From: Candidatus Rokuibacteriota bacterium
Lineage (GTDB): Bacteria; Methylomirabilota; Methylomirabilia; Rokubacteriales; CSP1-6
NCBI GenBank assembly: GCA_003220435.1
Contig: QHSL01000046.1
Location: forward strand, 1 to 32,948
DNA length: 32,948 nt
Direction of reading: 5' to 3'
In this document: piece by piece, positions 16,161-23,390 of the stretch
How the letters are laid out: every line of letters starts with the position of its first letter
Numbering within the stretch: the stretch's first letter is position 1
Notes under the pieces: generated by a model
What the model was told of the DNA's origin: nothing
Seen by the model: only the letters and a program-made list of their open reading frames with translations
Database searches by the model: none
Position numbers and translations under genes: made by a program

Positions 16161-16514
16161 CTACCAGCGACCGCCGCCGCGGGAGCCGCCGCGACCGGCG
16201 CCACCACCGCCGCCGAAGCCGCCGCGACCGCCGCCGCCGCCCCGCCGGTCACCACCGCCGCCGGTGCCGGGCGCCTTCGCCTTCTCGACCTGAATCGTCC
16301 GGCCGTCGAGGCTCGTGCCGTTGAGGCGGCTGATGGCTTGCTCGGCTTCCTCCGGAGTCGCCATCTCGACGAAGCCGAAGCCGCGCGACCGGCCGGTGTC
16401 CCGGTCCGTCACGACGCTCGCGGACTCGACGCTGCCGGTGGCCGCGAAGGCCTCACGCAGGCGCTCGTTGGAGGTAGAGAACGAGAGACCGCCGACGAAG
16501 AGTTTGACCGCCAT
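16161..16514 (-). CDS. RRM RNA-binding protein with Gly/Arg-rich (RGG) tail
   Basis: This 117-residue protein has a single RRM: RNP2 is KLFVGGLSF (residues 4-12) and RNP1 is RGFGFVEMA (44-52). It is followed from about residue 82 by a tail of Gly and Arg with RGG-like repeats (GGGRGGFGGGG). The layout is that of cyanobacterial Rbp proteins and bacterial single-RRM proteins, often cold-induced RNA chaperones. The start at 16514 is fixed by AAGGAG 7-12 bases upstream. The tail gives the CCG-rich run visible on the plus strand at 16170-16265. A 150-base leader region separates it from the divergent DedA gene. Confidence 0.9.
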   Translation of the reverse strand: MAVKLFVGGLSFSTSNERLREAFAATGSVESASVVTDRDTGRSRGFGFVEMATPEEAEQAISRLNGTSLDGRTIQVEKAKAPGTGGGGDRRGGGGGRGGFGGGGGAGRGGSRGGGRW

Positions 16515-16666
16515 GGAAGGGCTCCTTCTGCCTTCCGAACCTGTGCGCGACCCGGAACTCGGAAGGAGATCGGGGACGCGGCCTGACGGGGAGGAGGGTT
16601 CCCGACGAACCGACGACCGCACCAGACAGTCGAAGTATACACTGGCCAACAACCTCCGCTCTATGA
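16515..16666. promoter_or_regulatory. Divergent promoter region between RRM and DedA genes
   Basis: This 152-base spacer holds the Shine-Dalgarno sequence of the RRM gene at its left end and a TATA-like island (AGTATACACT) around 16634-16643. The island could serve as a -10 on either strand because GTATAC is self-complementary. No longer hairpin or cold-shock box was recognised. Confidence 0.3.
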
Positions 16667-17275
16667 ATGTTGCCAGAGGTGCCATTGGTCGAGGCCTTCA
16701 TCGAGCATCTCAAGTACGCCGGCCTGTTCCTCGTGCTCCTCGTCGCCGGGCTGGGCGCGCCGATCCCCGAAGAAGTGCCGATCGTCGCCGCTGGTGTCCT
16801 GTCACACACGGCCGCGATGCGGTGGTGGGCCGCGCTGCCAGTGTGCATCGTGGGAGTGCTCTCCGGCGACGTCATCCTCTACTGGGTCGGCCATCATTGG
16901 GGCGAGCAGGTCCTCAACTGGCGCCTCGTGCGGCTCGTCCTGAGCCCCGCGCGCGAGGCGCAGCTGACCGCGGCGTTCCGGAACCACGGCGTGAAGATCG
17001 TGTTCACGGCCCGCCACGTGATGGGGCTCCGACCGGCGGCCTTCCTCACGGCCGGGATCGTGCGCGTGCCCTTCTGGAAGTTCCTCGCGACCGACGCCGG
17101 CGCCGCCCTGCTGGGGGTGCCGTTCAGCTTTGGCCTCGCCTTCGTGTTCGCCGACCAGGTCGAGCGGGTGTTCGCCGATGTCCACCGTGTCGAGCGCTGG
17201 CTCGGGCTGCTCGCCGTCCTGGGCATCGCGGTCGGGACGGCGATCGCCGTGCGACGCCGTAGCCCACGGCCGTGA
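16667..17275 (+). CDS. DedA-family membrane protein (SNARE-associated/VTT domain)
   Basis: This 202-residue protein has five or so hydrophobic helices. Conserved DedA features are GAPIPEEVPIVAAGVL (residues 30-45), SGDVILYWVGHHWGE, the arginine-rich re-entrant motif TARHVMGLRPAAFLTAG (about 115-131) and PFWKFLATDAGAA. Family members are needed for membrane homeostasis and are implicated in lipid carrier (undecaprenyl phosphate) or phospholipid flipping. The ATG at 16667 is preferred to the overlapping ATG at 16663, which is out of frame. The histidine kinase gene starts 27 bases downstream. Confidence 0.88.
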   Translation: MLPEVPLVEAFIEHLKYAGLFLVLLVAGLGAPIPEEVPIVAAGVLSHTAAMRWWAALPVCIVGVLSGDVILYWVGHHWGEQVLNWRLVRLVLSPAREAQLTAAFRNHGVKIVFTARHVMGLRPAAFLTAGIVRVPFWKFLATDAGAALLGVPFSFGLAFVFADQVERVFADVHRVERWLGLLAVLGIAVGTAIAVRRRSPRP

Positions 17276-17292
17276 CGCGGCGACCCTAATGC

Positions 17293-17298
17293 TATAGT
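17293..17298 (+). promoter_or_regulatory. Candidate -10 element (TATAGT) for the histidine kinase operon
   Basis: TATAGT ends 4 bases before the GTG at 17303 and 7 before the next in-frame GTG at 17306. A leaderless transcript starting at the second GTG would fit the spacing well. There is no Shine-Dalgarno sequence. Confidence 0.35.
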
Positions 17299-17302
17299 CG
17301 AC

Positions 17303-18616
17303 GTGGTGATAGCCGCGACGTCGGGCGAACAAAAACCGTGGCGCGCAATCTTCGGCTTGCTCGCGCGCGACGAGCGTGTCTTCGCAGTGCTCCTCGCGGT
17401 CGTCATGGTGGGCGGTCTCGCCACCCTCGGACTCGTCCCGCTACGGCCGCGCCACCAGATCGACCTCTTTCACCTGGTCCTCTGGTTCGCGGCCTACAAG
17501 ATCGGTGTCTTCGCGCTCGTCACCGTCAATCCGCGCGCGACCGGCGCCTACTTCGCGGGCGCCCTCGCGATCGATCTGCTGCTGGTCTTCGCGCTGCTGA
17601 CCATGACCGGCGGCGGCGACAGCCCGTTCGTGAACCTCTTCTACCCGCTCGTCGGCGTCAACGCCTATTACTTCGGGCGATGGATCGGGCTGCTGCTCAC
17701 CGCGGTGGCCGGCCTCCTCTATTGGACCGCGGCGTGGCTCGCGCCGCCGGAGGCCGCGTGGACCGCAGTGGTGATCCTGATGGGGCCCGTCGGGCTGCCC
17801 GCCTACGCGTTGGGCCACGTGGCCGACCGCGAGCGCCGCTCGAGAGCCGAGGTCGAGCGCCTCAACGAGGAGCTGAAGGGAACGCTCTCCCAGCTCCAGG
17901 AGGCCCAGCAGGAGCTGGTCGTCGCCGAGCGCATGGCGACGGTGGGGCGCCTGTCGCTCCGGATCGCTCACGAGGTTCGCAACCCGATCAGCGCCATCGA
18001 GCTGAACGCCGAGATGCTGGAGGACATCGTCCGCGCCCCGAACGACGAGCAGATGAAGGAGGCGCTGGGCCTCGTGGCCGCCATCCGCGACCAGGTCACC
18101 GCGCTCGACGCGCTGACCGAGGAGTATCTCGCCTTCGCCCGATTCCCCCGTCCCCACTTCGAGGAGGAGTCGGTCAACCATCTCGTGCAGGAGCTGGCCG
18201 ACTTCATCCGCCCGGTCGCGAGCCGACAGGGGCTGACGGTGCGCGTCGAGGTCGACCCGAAGGTGCCGATGATGGAGATCGACCGCGGTCTCCTGCGTCA
18301 GGCGGTGCTGAACCTCGTCAAGAACGGCCTCGAGGCGCTCTCGAGCGGCGGCGAACTCACGATCGCCAGCCGCCTGGACGGCGAGTCGGTCGAGGTCTCG
18401 GTCTCCGACACGGGCGGCGGAATTCCTTCCGAGGTGGAGTCGCGGCTCTTCGAGCAGTTCTTCACGACGAAGCCGCAGGGCACCGGGCTCGGTCTCTCGA
18501 TCACGCGCCAGATCGCCGACGAGCACGGCGGCGAAGTGCGGTGGGCCAATCGGGCCGGCCACGGCGCGACGTTCACCATTCGCTTGCCGATCAAGCGCGT
18601 GCTGGCCGATGCCTGA
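17303..18616 (+). CDS. Membrane sensor histidine kinase (NtrB/AtoS-like output)
   Basis: The 437-residue protein has an N-terminal membrane sensor with five or six helices (residues 25-175), then a coiled coil at about 178-210 (ERLNEELKGTLSQLQEAQQE). The phosphoacceptor helix is RLSLRIAHEVRNPISAIEL with H223. HATPase boxes follow: N box NLVKNGLEAL, G1 VSDTGGGIP, F box LFEQFFTTKPQGTGLGLS, and GGEVRW. The kinase would phosphorylate the regulator encoded next; the reading frames overlap by 8 bases. The membrane part has no extracellular domain of note, so it probably senses membrane state or an intramembrane signal. The start is GTG at 17303 or 17306. Confidence 0.93.
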   Translation: MVIAATSGEQKPWRAIFGLLARDERVFAVLLAVVMVGGLATLGLVPLRPRHQIDLFHLVLWFAAYKIGVFALVTVNPRATGAYFAGALAIDLLLVFALLTMTGGGDSPFVNLFYPLVGVNAYYFGRWIGLLLTAVAGLLYWTAAWLAPPEAAWTAVVILMGPVGLPAYALGHVADRERRSRAEVERLNEELKGTLSQLQEAQQELVVAERMATVGRLSLRIAHEVRNPISAIELNAEMLEDIVRAPNDEQMKEALGLVAAIRDQVTALDALTEEYLAFARFPRPHFEEESVNHLVQELADFIRPVASRQGLTVRVEVDPKVPMMEIDRGLLRQAVLNLVKNGLEALSSGGELTIASRLDGESVEVSVSDTGGGIPSEVESRLFEQFFTTKPQGTGLGLSITRQIADEHGGEVRWANRAGHGATFTIRLPIKRVLADA

Positions 18617-19991
18617 TCCCGCGACGCTGCTGGTGGCCGACGACGATCCGGGGCTCCGCGAGAGCCTCGAGCGCACGCTCACGCGCGAGGGCTATCGGGT
18701 GGTGCTCGCCTCCGACGGGCGGGCCGCGCTTGAGCGTGTGCAGGCGGGCGGCGTCGACCTCATCGTGACCGACCTCCGGATGCCGGGCCTGACCGGCCTC
18801 GAGCTCCTGCGGGCGGCGAAGGCGATCAGCCCCGACGTCGATGTGATCTTGCTGACCGCGTTCGGCACCGTGGAGGAAGCGGTGAAGGCGATGAAGGACG
18901 GCGCCTACGACTTCCTCACCAAGCCGTTCCGGCGCGAGCAGCTCTTGAAGCTGGTCGACAAGGCCCTCGAGCGGCGGGACCTGATCGAGCAGAACCGCGC
19001 TCTCAAGCAGCAGCTGGAGGACATTCGCGCCAAGGGGCAGATGATCGGCGCCAGCCCGTCGTTCCGGCGCATGCTGACGCTCGTCGAGCAGATCGCCGAC
19101 AGCTCGGCGACCGTGCTGATCCAGGGGGAGAGCGGGACCGGCAAGGAGCTGGCGGCGCGCACGATCCACGAGCGGTCGGCGCGGCGCACCGGTCCCTTCG
19201 TCGCCGTCAACTGTGCCGCGCTGCCGGATACGCTGCTCGAGTCCGAGCTGTTCGGCTACGAGAAGGGCGCGTTCACCGGCGCCGTCGGACGCAAGGAGGG
19301 CCGCTTCGAGCTGGCCCACGGCGGCACGCTCTTTCTCGACGAGGTGGCGGACCTGTCGCTGGTCACCCAGCCCAAGATCCTGCGCGTGCTGCAGGAGGGC
19401 GAGTTCGAGCGTCTCGGCGGGACACGCACCCTCCAGGTCGACGTGCGCATCGTGGCCGCTACCAATCAAGATCTGGCCGAGATGGTGAAGGAGAAGCGCT
19501 TTCGCGAGGACCTCTACTACCGGCTCAACGTCATCACCGTCCGCGTGCCGCCACTGCGCGAGCGTCACGAGGACATCCGGGTGCTCGCGCAGCACTACCT
19601 GCGCGTCTACGCCGCCAAGAACGGCCGGAAGCTCGAAGGCTTCTCGAGCGAGGCCCTGCAGCGGCTCGAATCCTACGCGTGGCCGGGCAACGTGCGGGAG
19701 CTCGAGAACCTTATCGAGCGAACCGTGCTGCTGGCGCGGAAGGATCGCATCGATGCCGAGGATCTACCGGAAGAGGTCGCCGGCGTGAAGCCACCGCCGC
19801 GCGACGCCATCCTCGGGCTGGTCGGCACCCCGCTCGCGGAGATCGAGCGGCGGCTGCTCGACGAGACGCTGCGCATCACCGGCGGCAACAAGACCCAGGC
19901 CGCCAAGCTCCTCGGGATCGACGTGCGCACGGTGGCGCGCAAGCTCGAGCGTCGCGACGACGACGTCGTGGAGGGCGGCGACCGGCCGTGA
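18609..19991 (+). CDS. Sigma-54-dependent response regulator (NtrC family)
   Basis: This is a 460-residue, three-domain protein. The receiver has D11-D12, phosphoacceptor D55 (VTDLRMPG), T83 and K105. The AAA+ domain has Walker A GESGTGKE (173-180), the sigma-54 contact loop GAFTGA (220-225), Walker B LFLDE (241-245) and the R-finger region FREDLYYRLNV. A Fis-type helix-turn-helix follows at the end (NKTQAAKLLGIDVRTVARKL). It activates RNA polymerase with sigma-54 on phosphorylation. The gene overlaps the kinase by 8 bases, and its TGA overlaps the GTG of the glycosyltransferase gene. This pair therefore forms a unit with glycan synthesis. No -24/-12 promoter was found in the operon itself. 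Confidence 0.95.
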   Translation: MPDPATLLVADDDPGLRESLERTLTREGYRVVLASDGRAALERVQAGGVDLIVTDLRMPGLTGLELLRAAKAISPDVDVILLTAFGTVEEAVKAMKDGAYDFLTKPFRREQLLKLVDKALERRDLIEQNRALKQQLEDIRAKGQMIGASPSFRRMLTLVEQIADSSATVLIQGESGTGKELAARTIHERSARRTGPFVAVNCAALPDTLLESELFGYEKGAFTGAVGRKEGRFELAHGGTLFLDEVADLSLVTQPKILRVLQEGEFERLGGTRTLQVDVRIVAATNQDLAEMVKEKRFREDLYYRLNVITVRVPPLRERHEDIRVLAQHYLRVYAAKNGRKLEGFSSEALQRLESYAWPGNVRELENLIERTVLLARKDRIDAEDLPEEVAGVKPPPRDAILGLVGTPLAEIERRLLDETLRITGGNKTQAAKLLGIDVRTVARKLERRDDDVVEGGDRP

Positions 19992-21166
19992 AGGCCCTCC
20001 TGTTGACCCGCGAGTATCCGCCACACATCTACGGCGGCGCGGGGGTGGTGGTCGGTCAGCTCGCGCGGGCGCTGGCGAAGCTGATGGCCGTCGAGGTGCG
20101 CTGCTTCGGCGAGCGGCCCGCCGCGGAGGCGGCCGACGGGATCTCGGTGCGGGGCTATACGCCCTGGGACCGGGTCGGCGGCAAGGACGCGCCCCGCTTC
20201 GCGCCCGCGCTGGAGACGCTGTCGATCGCGCTCGCGATGGCGCGCGATCCCGTCGACGCCAGCGTCGCGCACGCGCACACCTGGTACGCCGACATGGCCG
20301 GCGTCTGGATCCGCATGCTCCACCGGATCCCGCTGTGCGTGACCCTTCACAGCATGGAGCCGCTGCGACCGTGGAAGGCCGATCAGCTCGGCAGCGGCTA
20401 CCTCCTGTCGAGCTGGATCGAGAAGACCGGCGTGGAGGCCGCCGACCGGGTCATCGCGGTCTCGCACCGTATGCGCGAGGACATCCTGGCCCACTTCCGC
20501 GTCGATCCCGACCGGGTGGTCGTCATCCACAACGGCATCGATCCCGACCAGTTCCGCCGGACCGAGAACCGCGACGTGCTGGTGCGCTACGGCATCCGGG
20601 AGCCGTACGTGCTCTTCGTCGGGCGCATCACGGATCAGAAGGGGATCTTTCACCTGCTCGAAGCGGCGTCCCGGCTGCCGTCGGGTGTGCAGGTGGTGCT
20701 GTGCGCCTCGGCGCCCGACACGCCCGAGATCGAGGCGCGGCTGAGGAAGACGCTACCGGAGCACGCGAACGTCGTGTGGATCGGCACGATGCTTCCGGTG
20801 CCCGACGTCGTCCAGCTCTACAGTCACGCCGCCGTCTTCGCGTGCCCATCGGTGTACGAGCCCTTCGGCCTGATCAACCTCGAGGCGATGGCGTGCGAGA
20901 CGCCGGTGGTCGCCTCGGGAGTCGGCGGCATCCTCGAGGTGGTGGAGGACGGCAAGACGGGGTTGCTGGTCGAGCCGGGCCGGCCGGACGTGCTGGCGGC
21001 GGCGCTCGGCTCGCTGCTCGCGGATCGCGAGCGCGCGGGCGCTATGGGACGCGCCGGGCGCCGCCGGGTGGAGGCGCAGTTCAGCTGGGCGAGCGTCGCC
21101 GCGCGGACTCGCGAGGTCTACGCGGAGGCGGCCGCCGACTTCGCCCGGTCCTCGGTGAACGGCTAG
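19988..21166 (+). CDS. GlgM/GlgA-like glycogen synthase (actinobacterial type, GT4)
   Basis: This is a 392-residue GT-B enzyme. It opens with LLTREYPPHIYGGAGVVVGQ, the typical start of the Corynebacterium-type glycogen synthase family. It continues with HAHTWYADMAG, VTLHSMEPLRPWK, VIHNGIDPDQFRR, LFVGRITDQKGIFHLL and the donor motif VYEPFGLINLEAMACETPVV. Characterised relatives make alpha-maltose-1-phosphate from ADP-glucose and glucose-1-phosphate for alpha-glucan synthesis. The length is typical. The GTG start at 19988 overlaps the regulator's stop (GTGA), so translation is coupled. A HAD phosphatase gene follows 7 bases later. No GlgE or GlgB gene lies in the window. Confidence 0.88.
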   Translation: MKALLLTREYPPHIYGGAGVVVGQLARALAKLMAVEVRCFGERPAAEAADGISVRGYTPWDRVGGKDAPRFAPALETLSIALAMARDPVDASVAHAHTWYADMAGVWIRMLHRIPLCVTLHSMEPLRPWKADQLGSGYLLSSWIEKTGVEAADRVIAVSHRMREDILAHFRVDPDRVVVIHNGIDPDQFRRTENRDVLVRYGIREPYVLFVGRITDQKGIFHLLEAASRLPSGVQVVLCASAPDTPEIEARLRKTLPEHANVVWIGTMLPVPDVVQLYSHAAVFACPSVYEPFGLINLEAMACETPVVASGVGGILEVVEDGKTGLLVEPGRPDVLAAALGSLLADRERAGAMGRAGRRRVEAQFSWASVAARTREVYAEAAADFARSSVNG

Positions 21167-21173
21167 CGCGCGC

Positions 21174-21962
21174 GTGCCCACCCAGAGCCTGTCGACCCTC
21201 CGCGGCTTCGTCTTCGACCTCGACGGCTGCGTCTGGAGCGGCAACGCCCTCAACCCGGGCGCCGGCGACGCGCTCGCGGCGCTCCACCGGTCCGGCCGCG
21301 CGCTCGCCTTTGTCTCGAACAACTCGCGCGCGACCGGCGGCGATCTGCGCGAGCGGCTGCGCGGCCTCGGCGTCGGCGTCGCGCACCACGTGCTGACGCC
21401 GCTCGAGATCATCGGCGTGGTGATCCGCGAGCGGTTCGGACCGTCGCGAGTGCTCGTCATCGGCGCGCCCGAGCTGGCGGCCGTGGTCGCGGCGGCCGGC
21501 CACGAGCTCGTCGACGTGAAGGACTACCGGAAGGCGAGTGTCGTCGCGGTCGGCAACGATTTTGATCTCAGCTACGAGCGGCTGACCATCGCCGCGCGCG
21601 CCGCGGCGCGCGGCGCGCCGCTCGTCACGCCCAACGTGGATCCGCGGCTGCCGATCGAGGGCGGCGAGTTCCTGCCGGGCTGTGGGGCCATCGTGGCCGC
21701 GGTCGCGGCCGCCGCCGGCGTGCGACCGATCGTCGTGGGCAAGCCGGAGCCGCCGCTCTTCCGCATCGCGCTCCAGCGGATCGGGCTGCCGCCCGCCGCC
21801 GCGGCGATGGTGGGCGACAGCGTTCCGTCCGATATCCGCGGGGCCCGGGCCGTCGGCATGCACACCGTGTTGTACGCTCCCGACGGCAACGCGCCGTCCG
21901 GCGAGGCGGACGTCGTCGTAGGCTCGTTCGCCGAGCTGGCGCGCCTCGCCGGCGTCGGCTAG
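21174..21962 (+). CDS. HAD-superfamily IIA (NagD-like) phosphatase
   Basis: The 262-residue protein has all HAD motifs. Motif I is [13 protein letters not shown], with the nucleophile and acid Asp. Motif II is FVSNNSRAT, motif III is [10 protein letters not shown] and motif IV is [13 protein letters not shown]. The large cap between motifs II and III is of C2 type. Relatives dephosphorylate nucleotide monophosphates, p-nitrophenyl phosphate or phosphoglycolate. Its place after the GlgM-like gene suggests a sugar-phosphate substrate, but that is inference. It starts with GTG at 21174. Confidence 0.9.
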   Translation: MPTQSLSTLRGFVFDLDGCVWSGNALNPGAGDALAALHRSGRALAFVSNNSRATGGDLRERLRGLGVGVAHHVLTPLEIIGVVIRERFGPSRVLVIGAPELAAVVAAAGHELVDVKDYRKASVVAVGNDFDLSYERLTIAARAAARGAPLVTPNVDPRLPIEGGEFLPGCGAIVAAVAAAAGVRPIVVGKPEPPLFRIALQRIGLPPAAAAMVGDSVPSDIRGARAVGMHTVLYAPDGNAPSGEADVVVGSFAELARLAGVG

Positions 21963-21984
21963 CCCGCGTGTTACTCTAGCCGCG

Positions 21985-22449
21985 ATGTTCGACATCGGCC
22001 TGCAGGAGATGCTCGTCATCGGGGTCCTGGCCCTGCTGGTGTTCGGCCCCGGAAAGCTTCCAGAACTCGGACGCATGGTCGGGCGCGCGCTCCGGGAATT
22101 TCGGCGCGCCAGCGACGAGTTCCGGTCGACCGTCGAGACTAATCTCCACATCAATGATGTCGATCCGATCATCGCGCCGGCGCCCGCGGCCGTCGAAGTC
22201 GCGTCGACGCCCGTGTTGCCGTCGGAGGCGGACGGTGCTTCCGCCGTCGGCGATGGGGCGCCGGCCGTGGCCGTCGAGCCCGGCGAGCCGTTCTGCGCGC
22301 AGCGGACGTCGCGCCTGTTCCACAAGAGCGACTGCACCTGGGTCACGCGGATCCCGGAGCCCGAGCGAGTGTATTTCAAGCACGTTGCCGACGCCCGCGA
22401 GCAGGGGTACCTGACCTGCCCGGTCTGCGAGCCGTGGGAACCCGCCTGA
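21985..22449 (+). CDS. TatA/B-like protein fused to an Ada-type zinc-site domain
   Basis: This 154-residue protein begins like TatA: a single membrane helix [12 protein letters not shown], the hinge [10 protein letters not shown] (residues 20-29) and an amphipathic helix [18 protein letters not shown] Pro/Ala/Val-rich linker runs over about 60-100. The tail (about 103-150) has the Ada metal-binding pattern: [29 protein letters not shown] and LTCPVCEP. The ligand candidates are H113, C117, C145 and C148; Ada itself uses four Cys. Standard TatA/B has no such domain. It may tether a zinc domain at the membrane or at the Tat site. There is no tatC nearby. The ATG at 21985 is 22 bases after the HAD gene and has no Shine-Dalgarno sequence. 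The TatA half is clear; the Ada-type assignment is by motif. Confidence 0.82.
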   Translation: MFDIGLQEMLVIGVLALLVFGPGKLPELGRMVGRALREFRRASDEFRSTVETNLHINDVDPIIAPAPAAVEVASTPVLPSEADGASAVGDGAPAVAVEPGEPFCAQRTSRLFHKSDCTWVTRIPEPERVYFKHVADAREQGYLTCPVCEPWEPA

Positions 22450-22474
22450 GTCGCCGCGCCTGATCCCTCCCTAC

Positions 22475-22502
22475 GGCCCTTCTGGGCCTCCACTCGCTTT
22501 TT
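22475..22502 (+). terminator. Weak hairpin plus T-run after the TatA-like gene
   Basis: GGCCC-TTCT-GGGCC (22475-22488) forms a short perfect stem, and TTTTT occurs at 22498-22502, nine bases after it. The gap between stem and T-run makes this a weak intrinsic terminator. It sits between the TatA-like gene and the lexA promoter. Confidence 0.35.
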
Positions 22503-22532
22503 GTTGACTGATCAACATGAGTTGAGTAATAC
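22502..22532 (+). promoter_or_regulatory. lexA promoter overlapped by a probable LexA operator
   Basis: TTGACT (22504-22509) and TAATAC (22527-22532) are separated by 17 bases, a near-ideal housekeeping promoter. The inverted repeat TGTTGA-N4-TCAACA (22502-22517) covers the -35. Binding there would block transcription, the standard way LexA controls its own gene. The sequence resembles the general plan of other bacterial LexA boxes (GTTC/GAAC-type arms with 4-base spacer) but is not a consensus I recognise. Confidence 0.7.
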
Positions 22533-22534
22533 TC
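22524..22534. repeat. Second inverted repeat, GAGTAATACTC, over the lexA -10
   Basis: This perfect 5-base inverted repeat with a one-base centre lies exactly on the -10 hexamer of the lexA promoter, about one helical turn from the first repeat. It could be a second operator or chance. Confidence 0.4.
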
Positions 22535-22553
22535 GCGGATCGGGAGGCAGACC

Positions 22554-23195
22554 ATGCGAGAGCTGACGAGCCGGCAACGAGAGGTGCTGGGCTTCATGCG
22601 GAGCTTCCATGCCAAGCACGGCGTCCCGCCGACCGTGCGCGAGCTCGGCGAGCGTTTCAGGATCACGCCTCGGGCCGCGTTCGATCATCTCCGGGCACTC
22701 GAGCGTAAGGGCGAGCTTCAGCGCCGGCCGAGCGTAGGGAGGACCTCGCGAGCGCTCACGCTTCCCGACGCCGTCGGCGGCCGGTCGTACTACTCCGTGC
22801 CGATTCTCGGCCGCATCGCGGCGGGCGCGCCGCTGCTCGCTCAGGAAAATCGCGAGGGCGAGGTGCCGATCGCCACCGCCGCGCTGCCCGCGCGCGGCGA
22901 AGACGTCTTCGCGCTTCGCGTCCGGGGCGAGTCGATGATCGAGGCCCACATCTGCGACGGCGACCTCGTCCTGGTCCGCCGTCAGGACTCGGCGCAGCCG
23001 AACGACATTGTCGTCGCCATGGTCGAGTCGGAGGCGGGCGGTGAGAGCGAGGCGACCGTGAAACGGTTTCTCCGCGACGGCGCACGCGTCGTCCTCAAGC
23101 CCGAGCACCCGACGATGGCGCCGATCGTCGTCGATCCGGCTCGCCGCTCGGTCCGCATTCTCGGGAAGGTCGTCGGACTACTTCGAGGCTTCTGA
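22554..23195 (+). CDS. lexA: LexA SOS repressor
   Basis: The 213-residue protein has an N-terminal winged-helix DNA-binding domain (LTSRQREVLGFMRSF, PPTVRELGERF; residues 1-65). A linker follows, then the self-cleavage site Ala90-Gly91 (RIAAGAPLL), the nucleophile S127 (VRGESMIEAHI) and the general base K170 (ATVKRFL) in a longer-than-usual loop. RecA-stimulated cleavage would inactivate it and switch on the SOS regulon. The recognition helix differs from E. coli (ITPRAAFDHLRAL), consistent with a different operator sequence. The start is supported by GGGAGG at 22542-22547. A small membrane protein gene follows 15 bases after the stop. Confidence 0.95.
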   Translation: MRELTSRQREVLGFMRSFHAKHGVPPTVRELGERFRITPRAAFDHLRALERKGELQRRPSVGRTSRALTLPDAVGGRSYYSVPILGRIAAGAPLLAQENREGEVPIATAALPARGEDVFALRVRGESMIEAHICDGDLVLVRRQDSAQPNDIVVAMVESEAGGESEATVKRFLRDGARVVLKPEHPTMAPIVVDPARRSVRILGKVVGLLRGF

Positions 23196-23210
23196 TTCAG
23201 GAGGACCGCC

Positions 23211-23390
23211 ATGAGCTCGCACGCGGTATCGTACGCGTTGCTTCATCGTCGCCCGTCGCGCGCCTTTTTTTTGGCGCAATCCGCTCAACACCTGGAGAGT
23301 CTTCGGCTGGGCCGCGAGGTCGCGCGCGCGCTGGTCGCCCTCGGCGCCGTCATCGCTTGGGGCGGCGTTTGCCTGCTGGTCGTGGGCTGA
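23211..23390 (+). CDS. Small single-span membrane protein downstream of lexA (59 aa), candidate SOS effector
   Basis: The ATG at 23211 follows a perfect AGGAGG (23199-23204), with the gene beginning 15 bases after the lexA stop. The product reads MSSHAVSYALLHRRPSRAFF, then LAQSAQHLESLRLGREVARA, then LVALGAVIAWGGVCLLVVG. That is a basic N-terminus, an amphipathic helix and one transmembrane helix at about residues 40-58. No family was recognised. lexA-linked or SOS-induced small membrane proteins in other phyla (YneA, SidA, DivS) stop cell division, so that role is a reasonable inference here. A T8 run at 23265-23272 encodes Phe-Phe-Leu and is a place to suspect frame errors. Its end overlaps the HD-GYP gene by 41 bases, convergently. 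Confidence 0.65.
   Translation: MSSHAVSYALLHRRPSRAFFLAQSAQHLESLRLGREVARALVALGAVIAWGGVCLLVVG

Noticed and set aside
16170-16265. CCG-rich run as a microsatellite
   Set aside because: It encodes the Gly/Arg tail of the RRM protein in frame, so it is explained by protein composition.
14790-16586. A 598-codon plus-strand open frame
   Set aside because: It is the antisense shadow of the glycosyltransferase and RRM genes, with no domain pattern.
21985-22449. TatA as part of a tatABC operon
   Set aside because: No tatB or tatC gene lies in the window, and the neighbours are a HAD phosphatase and lexA.
23261-23278. GCGCC-T8-GGCGC as an intrinsic terminator for lexA
   Set aside because: The T-run is in the loop, not after the stem, and the sequence lies within the small gene.
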